Positions 57,725-64,000 of a stretch of DNA of 64,000 nucleotides are shown piece by piece. This DNA comes from Heterobilharzia americana (taxonomy: Eukaryota > Platyhelminthes > Trematoda > Strigeidida > Schistosomatidae). The notes beneath the pieces were generated by a model. The model searched no databases, was not told the DNA's origin, and was given only the letters and a program-made list of their open reading frames with translations. The translations under genes and the position numbers were made by a program. The stretch covers positions 48,854,691 through 48,918,690 of the forward strand of contig OX104134.1 in NCBI GenBank assembly GCA_944470555.2, read 5' to 3'. Positions within the stretch are counted from its first letter, which is position 1, and each line of letters begins with the position of its first letter.

Positions 57725-58802
57725 TATTATTTGTCCCTTGGGTGCCTCCTACTGAAACATACGTCTTCAGTAGCACGTCTCCATTTCACTCTGTTCTCTG
57801 AAGTCTTTTGAACCTAGCTCCACGACTGCCCACAAGCTCTCATTTCCTCCTCACACGATCTCCTCCATTTCACCCTCAGACACCCAACTCGTCGCTTCCC
57901 ATTTGGTTTCCACTCGAGAGCCTGGTCTGGTGCGTGATGTCTCCAAACGGTCTTCTCAGTGCATGTCCTATCCAACTCATCTCCACTTTCTTCTACATAT
58001 TTGTTGGGCGATGGCTTCTTGGTTGGTTCGTTGCCAACCAGAGTGAGTTCCTTGTTGCTTATTCTTTCTGGCCTTCTCATCTGAGCTTCAGTAACGAGCC
58101 AGCGTAGGCAGTTGTTGATGAATGTCTGTAGTTTGTTGGAAATGCTTTTCGTAACGCGCAAAGTCTCTGAACCGTCACATAGAAGCACTGACTTGACTAG
58201 TTTAGTGTTGAAAATCTGCATCTTGTTCTTTATGCTGAGTGGAGTGGAGTGCAGTAGACCTCCATACTGATCTCCACAGATTAATGAAGCACTGTCTTAC
58301 TGTCTTTCCGACGCTGGTTTTGACATCCTCGTCTGTGCCTGTGCAGCCTGTAGTAGAAACGATACTGCCTAGGTAGGTGAAAGAGACTATTTCCTTCAGG
58401 TTTCTCCCGTTCATGGTTATTGGTGCTTGTTGTTGGTGCTGTTGATGTTGGTTGGGTATCTTCATCACCCCCGTCTTCTCTAAGTTCACCTGAAGGAAGT
58501 CCCGTCTTCACTGCCTCTCCTGTCAACTTCTTAGTTTTCGCCTGTAGATCTTCGAGTTTGTGCGATATTAGACATAAATCATCATCGTTGGCGAAATCCA
58601 AATCTTCTGGGTCTTTTGATCGGTCAAACAGCGTATGCCCATCTTCACACAGCTACTCACAGTTTGTTGCATGATCCAGTGCAGTAGACCACAATCACGA
58701 AGATCATGGGTGTAAGTAGGCTGCGACCTTATCTTACTACTGTCTTCACTTCAAAAGGCGTCATTGAGCTTTCTGTTGTGAATTACTTAGCATGTGGCGT
58801 GG
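57725..58802 (-). mobile_element. RTE LINE 3' half (minus strand)
   Basis: Begins at about 58802 in the RT palm, with 'LDFANDDDLCLISHKLEDLQ' near 58602-58540, then the 'NLKEIVSFTYLGSIVSTTG' frame and an intact 135-codon C-terminal frame (58221-57814). The element ends at 57725 with 'gtaggaggcacccaag' followed by an (ATA)n tail on its own strand. A short trinucleotide tail is typical of RTE elements. Confidence 0.92.
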
Positions 58803-58928
58803 ATAGCAAACATCAAATGAATTTCATCTTCATTCTAATCTGCCTAACTTCTGCATCATTGAAGTGATATTTTCGTGATATATTTATGTGCAATCAATAA
58901 AATTGTTATTGCTTCTAATCTGTTGCAG

Positions 58929-59128
58929 ATATCATTCGTAATTCTTCACATTATATTCGGGATTTCTATCCGTTCAAACGTAACCATACACCTAAATTAC
59001 GTTTACGTCAGTTCGACAAGAAGCGTGGCATGTATCTGCTTCAAGAAAATGCACTCAATTTGAAGTTTCAAGAAATCGGCAAGGTGCTCTTCACGCTGTC
59101 AGTACTTCGATGTACACCGACAACACAG
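58929..59128 (+). CDS. UNC80: UNC80 orthologue, exon
   Basis: Acceptor 'ctgttgcag|AT' and donor 'ACACAG|gtaact'; phase 1 in, phase 0 out. The peptide 'HYIRDFYPFKRNHTPKL', then 'RQFDKKRGMYLLQENALNL' and 'FQEIGKVLFTLSVLRCTP' matches vertebrate YVRDIYPFRRSVSPQL...EKGQELIQKQVFTRKLEEVGRVLFLISLTQ. It needs one base from an upstream exon ending in phase 1. The exon at 49842-49910 ends in phase 0, so at least one exon is missing between them. Confidence 0.96.
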
Positions 59129-59879
59129 GTAACTGCAGCGCATTGTGTTGATTTATTAAATTGAGTTCAGCGGTAACACTCGATTATGTAAGACACTGTA
59201 CAATTTTACTAATTTCAAATCGTTTTGCAGTAGTTGTATCCAAGTTTCTTCACTAGCTTTCCTATAGATAGATAATATAGAAAATTCACATCTCAACATT
59301 TCCTTGTCGATGCAGTACTATAAGTTGAATGTCGTCCTTATTCATAAATAACAGTAGACTATCAGTACAGGAGAGTATACAACACGTAGTGGTAATCGAA
59401 GTATCAAAGCATTCCAGCTATTAATCTTTTAAATAGTGAACATAAGATTATTTCAGTAAATTTTTACAAGTACACGACTAATGAATTCAGTCACAAATGA
59501 ATGAAGTGGCAATCCAGTGTTTAGATCACTATGAAATAGCCATCAACATCTGCAACAGAACTTTTTGTTATAAATGGAACTTCATGATTTTGGATAGGGG
59601 TTTTCAATGGTGACCTGGTTGACATTGTAGTTGTGCGGATAAAAAACTCCCCAGGTATGAAAAATGCTAAGGTCCACTTCAAAACTTGTGAATAGAAAGA
59701 CAAACAAAACCGATGTAGAGCCTCGGAAAGAAGTAAATCGCTTCAAGTTGTCACATTTCATTGTAGTGTGGACAGATCAATTGGATAGGAAAAGACTTTT
59801 ATCAAAGTAGACAAAAGTATGTGAAGGAGAAGCAACTTGAATTTAAAGGTTAGTGGGAATATTCATTCTGTAACAGACG
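59129..59879. other. unc80 intron, nothing recognised
   Basis: No exon or repeat is identifiable. Confidence 0.4.
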
Positions 59880-60600
59880 TTGAAGAGCAAGTGCATCGGC
59901 TCTATGTCACCGAGAAACTAAAACTACTGATTACTATCGTCTCATAGACCGCAACCGCATCGTCAGCATCTCCCTACATGGCTGAAACCAACAGTTACAG
60001 ACTTCATACACTAGTGTCATATCTTGATCTGGCCACTCTGAGCCTTCTTCCAGCCTCATCCAACTTCGTGTTGAAACTGCCAGGCAGTCTCAGTCACTGA
60101 AGTTTCACAACCCACTGATCGACTTACCTGTCTTATCTGGCACCTTTCGCATAACCTCTACATTACTCGCATAGTGATTCCACTATGGGCGAGCAATGCC
60201 ACGAAGGCATCTATTGTCAAATACTTGTTGCCGCTTCATATCTTCTACTTTAAATGGTCATGTCTCACAGCCGTATAACAGAATACGACGAACTGCAGTA
60301 GAGTGTACTCGTCCAGTGACATAGTTATTCAGTTGAATATCTCGCCAGTCAGCGCCAGCGGTGATTAAATTTTGCAAAATGCCAAACCAACCTTTTATAT
60401 TCGAGCTTAAATTGCTTCACCAACCAACTCTTTCAGGATGATGCAACTCCACATGTAGTCAACTACTTCACCCCTTATCACTGGACTGTGAGCAGTTGCA
60501 AACCAGTCCTGAAGCAACCTCATAAACCTGACAAGTGCGAAATGCACGTCAAAAAAACTAGGATTTCTGCTCAATGCGTTCGCAAGACCATTTTGTCTGC
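59880..60600 (-). mobile_element. degenerate LINE-B 3' part (minus strand)
   Basis: The minus strand reads 'VVDYMWSCIILKELVGEA' at the 5' side, then broken pieces equivalent to 'GRVYxxAVRxxLLYGxETW' (about 60320-60260) and 'CLRGIAR' (about 60215), then the degraded 'LHRLRWLG' to 'SHVGRC' segment down to about 59960. Same family as 640-1410. Confidence 0.6.
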
Positions 60601-60639
60601 TTCTTTGCCTAACAGTACATTATCGTGCTTCACCTTTTG

Positions 60640-61745
60640 TTCCGGGTGATGAAATTGAACTGTGGTCTATCACCAACTTCTCTGAAGGCTTCCAACTAGA
60701 TTTGGAAGGTTCCTTGCACTAGATAGTGAGTGGTGTGGTGCTACATCTGCTCGTCTTCGTGATCTTGTGTCCAGTAGACTGCGTCTCCACTTTCTTCACA
60801 TTGAGATGAAGTCGATCTGATTTTTAGTGTAGTGTGTCCTGGTTTCTGGTGAAACCAACTCCATGTCGCTTTGTGAATATACTTGTGTTTGTACACACTG
60901 TCTCCAATCACCAAATCGTTGAATGCCCAGAAGTCTGCAAACAGTTCTCCATTGTCACTCATTTCACCGAGTGCTTCTCGGCGCATGATGAGTTCTCTTC
61001 CTGTATTGTCCGCTCCCAGTTTGGCATTCATGTCATCTATTAGAATTTTGATGTCGTCAACTGGAGTGTAGTCTTGTCCATCACTGATTGCAGTTGTCTG
61101 TAGAATTAATCCTTCTCCTCTTGATCTGCATTATTTGTAGGTGCGTAGCGTAGCGTAGCATAGCATAGCATAGCATTGTACGATTGTGACTCTCCTTCCT
61201 TTTGCGTTGAACCTTACTGTCATGATCCTGATGCTGGAGGAGATTGGTTGCCACTGCATGAGAGCGTTCGATGCTCTCAGGGACATCATGATATCCACTC
61301 CAAAACTCAGTGTGCTCGTGGTTGTCGTCTGGGTGACAATATCGGAGTAGATTATTGACTCTCCAGTTGACAGTTGAGGGAGTCCACTTCCATTCCATCT
61401 GCTTTCGCAGATTCCTAACACTTCACTGCTATACCTCCTCATCTCTTTGGCAATCTGGACAGCCTTGCCAGTCAGCCTCAAACATTGTGAGGACATTCTA
61501 TTTCCCCATCCTTACTTTTGCTTTAATCGAGAGAAGACACATCGGCGAATTGGCTTCCCGAACGCTTTCCATTGTGGACCACTTGGCATGTGGCGTTTCC
61601 TTCGTGAATTATATCTCCAATGTTTTCTCCAGTGGCTTCCACCGACCGGCGTCATTTCGCCTCCCTGATTTCATGGAGGAATAAGTTTGTTTTCATTTTC
61701 TTTGTGCTTTGAAGTTTTTTTAGCGATTGGATTGGTTTTCCGGGT
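60640..61745 (-). mobile_element. RTE LINE 5' half (minus strand)
   Basis: The 5' untranslated region carries the same 71-bp RT-derived insert as 52146-52216 (here about 61566-61636). Then the endonuclease frame 61496-61131, the frame-shifting (TATGC/TACGC)n, the shared stop after EEKD and the linker. Unlike the other copies, the codon in 'KATWSWFHQKPGH' is TGG, not TGA (about 60860), so this copy lacks one of the shared stops. Truncated at 60640. Confidence 0.92.
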
Positions 61746-62205
61746 AGGTTTCCTAGCCCTGTGCAGCGATGTTCAAGTCATTATGAAGCAACTGGAAACT
61801 GGCTGTGCTTCGTTAAATTTCGTCAGCCCATTATCAACACTGTATCTATATATCTACATTCCGAAATTCGCAAACAAAATATTCTGCGTATTTAATGTTG
61901 CATCCTTGAATGGAAATGCTTACTGTAAAAAGGCTTGGATGACATCAGTATAGTGAATAGGTGTTATTCCGTGCTAAACGCCTACAGGATCCCTGAATAT
62001 TTGAAGGAACTTCTATTTGAAATAAATGTAAGATTTGTTCTGCAGTCCGGAAACAGTTGATGAACAATAATCTATCAATAAACAGTTTTTCAACAATATA
62101 TGTTTTTTCGTTGTCTTTTGTAAGGATAGAAATGGTCTGGGATTACTTTAAGCACATTTCGAGATGTTATTCTCATTTCTCGTTTAATTTTCTTCGATGT
62201 TTCAG

Positions 62206-62508
62206 ATTCCTAATCATGTTTTCTTTCTGCATGAAGAATTAAACAAATTGCCATCATTTCCACGCAAAGCTCTAGAGTCAGATTTTTGTCTTTACGATTG
62301 GCCAACCTTCGGACGTCCATTATTTGCTTTAGATACAGTACATAAATTATCCTGGTGTCATTTATTATCAAATTTATTCATGATGATGCCTAAAACATAT
62401 CCATGGTCCTCAGATTTACAAATATTTCTAAATGTTTACAATGGAACACTTATACTGCACGCTGAAGACTCATCAGTTCTGCGACAGTGTTTGGCATTCT
62501 TTATACAG
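62206..62508 (+). CDS. UNC80: UNC80 orthologue, exon (last in window)
   Basis: Acceptor 'tcgatgtttcag|ATT' and donor 'ATACAG|gttagt'; phase 0 on both sides, 101 codons. The peptide 'FLHEELNKLPSFPRKALESD', 'RPLFALDTVHKLSWCHLLSN', 'YPWSSDLQIFLNVYNGTLIL' and 'HAEDSSVLRQ' matches vertebrate MLQEDLLRLPSFPRSAIDAE...ELFGLDTLQKSLWIQLLEE...FPWGDEIMLFLNVFNGALILHPEDSALLRQ. The gene continues beyond the window. Confidence 0.98.
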
Positions 62509-62639
62509 GTTAGTTTGAGATAAATAACATACTCTATACCTCGATTTTTGCTTCAGCAAATCCACCAAGTTATTATTTTTTCTGTGTGTAATGGGTGTTA
62601 GAATAGCAGCAAAGACTCATTATTTAGATGAGGTCGTGA

Positions 62640-62885
62640 TACGTTTTATTACAGCTAGTAATACTATATTATAGGTTGGGTTTTTTTCCGGTTGATATTC
62701 ATCACGGACTGACGCCAGATGTAGGAACTTTGGAAACCTGGGAGCACTGGATAGCTGTTTCGTCCTGGTATGGGAATCGTCAATAGTGCGCACCCACAAC
62801 CGCATCAGGGATCGGGCCCAAGACCTTTAGGTTTCGAAGCCAGTACTTTGCAATTGGGCCACTGGATTGAAATCCAATCAACTCT
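62640..62885 (-). mobile_element. hammerhead SINE (second family, minus strand)
   Basis: The minus strand has a tRNA-like head ('agtggcccaattgcaaagta', B box 'cttgggcccgatccc'), then a hammerhead region at about 62793-62731: 'tattgacgattcccatacca' and 'ggacgaaacagctatccagt'. GAAA is intact, CUGANGA reads UUGACGA, and the triplet is AUC. Decayed. Confidence 0.7.
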
Positions 62886-62959
62886 ATTTCCTACTCCCAT
62901 CAGTTGACGATATATCACGATCTCCATCCAGCGCCAGGACTCACCTCTCGAAACTAGTC

Positions 62960-63140
62960 ACCAATGAGCACTAGAATAACTCAATTTAGAAGTTTGTGGG
63001 GATTTATTGAGGAGGAGTTTCATACTAAGACGAAACAGCTGTCCAGTACTCCCAGGTTTCCAAAGTTCCTCCAAATAATGTCAGTCGATGATGAATACCA
63101 ACCTGAAATCAATAAATCTCCACAAACCTCCAAATTGGTT
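62960..63140 (+). mobile_element. hammerhead SINE 3' part (second family, + strand)
   Basis: Inverted partner of 62640-62790. The core 'tgaggagtttcatactaaga' then 'cgaaacagctgtccagtact' keeps a pairable stem II (GUUU with AGAC), GAAA and a GUC triplet. Only the first base of CUGANGA is changed (UUGAGGA). The tRNA head is missing. The open frame across it is not a gene. Confidence 0.65.
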
Positions 63141-63239
63141 TCTTTTGTCTAACCAGCTCGGCAAAATGATTGATAGAATTCACTCAACACTCAATACTAA
63201 ACAACATAAGATTGATTGCTCTCCAGTGATCAATCAATG

Positions 63240-63445
63240 TGTGTAATACTGTCTTACAGTAGGTCAGTCGCGGCCTGAAAACCGTAGTAGTAACGTCACT
63301 GACTTCAACTCTGGGTGACACGAGTTCAAATCTCGGGCGGGATATCGGTTCCCTCGAGGTTGCAAATACTCCTTTCTGACGAGTGCCAACAAGCACGAAA
63401 CCTAGGTCCAGGTCTTCCTGTCCGTCGCCTCCCACCAACCAACAT
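63240..63445 (+). mobile_element. hammerhead SINE (third family) with intact core
   Basis: tRNA-like head with B box 'cgagttcaaatctcg' (about 63320-63334). Then CUGACGA at 63376-63382, stem II GUGC/GCAC (63383-63386 with 63393-63396), GAAA at 63397-63400, stem III ACC/GGU and the GUC triplet at 63406-63408. All core bases of a hammerhead are present. The closing pair of stem I is lost (U63375 opposite C63409). Confidence 0.75.
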
Positions 63446-64000
63446 ATTTTGGCTTTTTCTCAATGTATGTGAAACTAAGCCATTCAGACATTTCAATTCG
63501 GTTCCAGCCTTTGTCAGTAAGATAAGTGTGAATCAAGTATCAAAAGTAGGTATATGAGGTAAAGCTATGCTACTTATATCTCTATCACCATTTGCATTTG
63601 GATGCCTATTCTACTTTTTCAAAATGCTTGTGCTACCAGGTATGAAATTTACTTAGATTGAGTTAGACGACATTTACTTTGTTTTGTGGTTTTTGTTATC
63701 TTCAAGTAAGTGCATGGACAAAAAGGGAGGTGTAGGAAGGGTCATTCTGTCTTTCTCATTATTTGGTGACAGTTTTGGAGTAAGACTAGTGTGGGATTGG
63801 AATATGTACCTTTTAACTCCTAACTATGAGTATGCTGAAATACTGAGTACATTCTCAGAGCGGCATTTCTACTGTAAAATGTTAATTGGCGAATTTTACT
63901 TTTTGTCACTTTGAGCTGAAGACACTAATTACTGTTTATAAGCAGTCTAACTTTGAAATAGGTTTCCAGTTGAAATATTCTTAACTTCAGCTGCAAATGC
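63446..64000. other. unc80 intron, nothing recognised
   Basis: AT-rich sequence with no further UNC80 exon that I can recognise. Confidence 0.4.

Noticed and set aside
63300..63345. tRNA gene
   Set aside because: A B-box-like motif is present, but there is no cloverleaf, and it heads a repeat with a hammerhead tail, so it is a SINE promoter. The same applies near 14020, 32870 and 62830.

Overview
This is eukaryotic, AT-rich DNA, almost certainly from a blood fluke (genus Schistosoma; species not determinable by eye). The evidence is: one very long intron-rich host gene on the + strand; many degenerate copies of an RTE-clade (SR2-like) LINE; tRNA-headed SINEs carrying hammerhead-ribozyme cores of the Sm-alpha type; and several Penelope-like (GIY-YIG) fragments. 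I see no bacterial, organellar or viral gene. One run of exactly 500 N marks an assembly gap.

The only host gene I can support is the orthologue of UNC80, the large cytosolic scaffold of the NALCN sodium-leak channel complex. Thirteen exons on the + strand (3318-62508) add up to about 2.85 kb of coding sequence spread over 59 kb. The gene runs off both ends of the window. Reading phase is continuous through every junction except between the exons at 49842-49910 and 58929-59128. There a stretch of about 70 residues is missing, and the 500-N gap is the likely place for it. The exons from 23824 onward match vertebrate UNC80 collinearly, as recalled from memory. The first three exons are placed by phase, splice signals and continuity, with weaker similarity.

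Region 1-23 kb (introns around the first three exons) is heavily rearranged. A segment of the gene's own intron plus the first 24 bases of the exon at 3318 has been copied twice into RTE chimeras (10795-11440 inverted, 18120-18767 direct). Three sets of long inverted repeats are interleaved or nested here. The direct copy carries a complete duplicate of a working splice acceptor facing the same way as the gene.

Region 23-34 kb is the cleanest: exons at 23824, 25969, 27881, 29999 and 32255 with intronic SINEs and a short hairpin (MITE-like) element. Region 34-43 kb holds a nearly indel-free 1.78-kb inverted repeat whose 5-kb spacer contains the exon at 37235 and a 5' RTE copy. Region 43-52 kb has LINE and Penelope-like remnants, two small exons and the gap. 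Region 52-64 kb holds an RTE copy in which an 810-bp (CTAC)n tract replaces the C-terminal part of the reverse transcriptase, further RTE, LINE and Penelope pieces, the last two exons, and three hammerhead-type SINEs.

All RTE copies are broken. Five share the same in-frame stop in the endonuclease, and all copies covering the site share a two-codon insertion in the FADD catalytic motif. They therefore descend from an already defective source.
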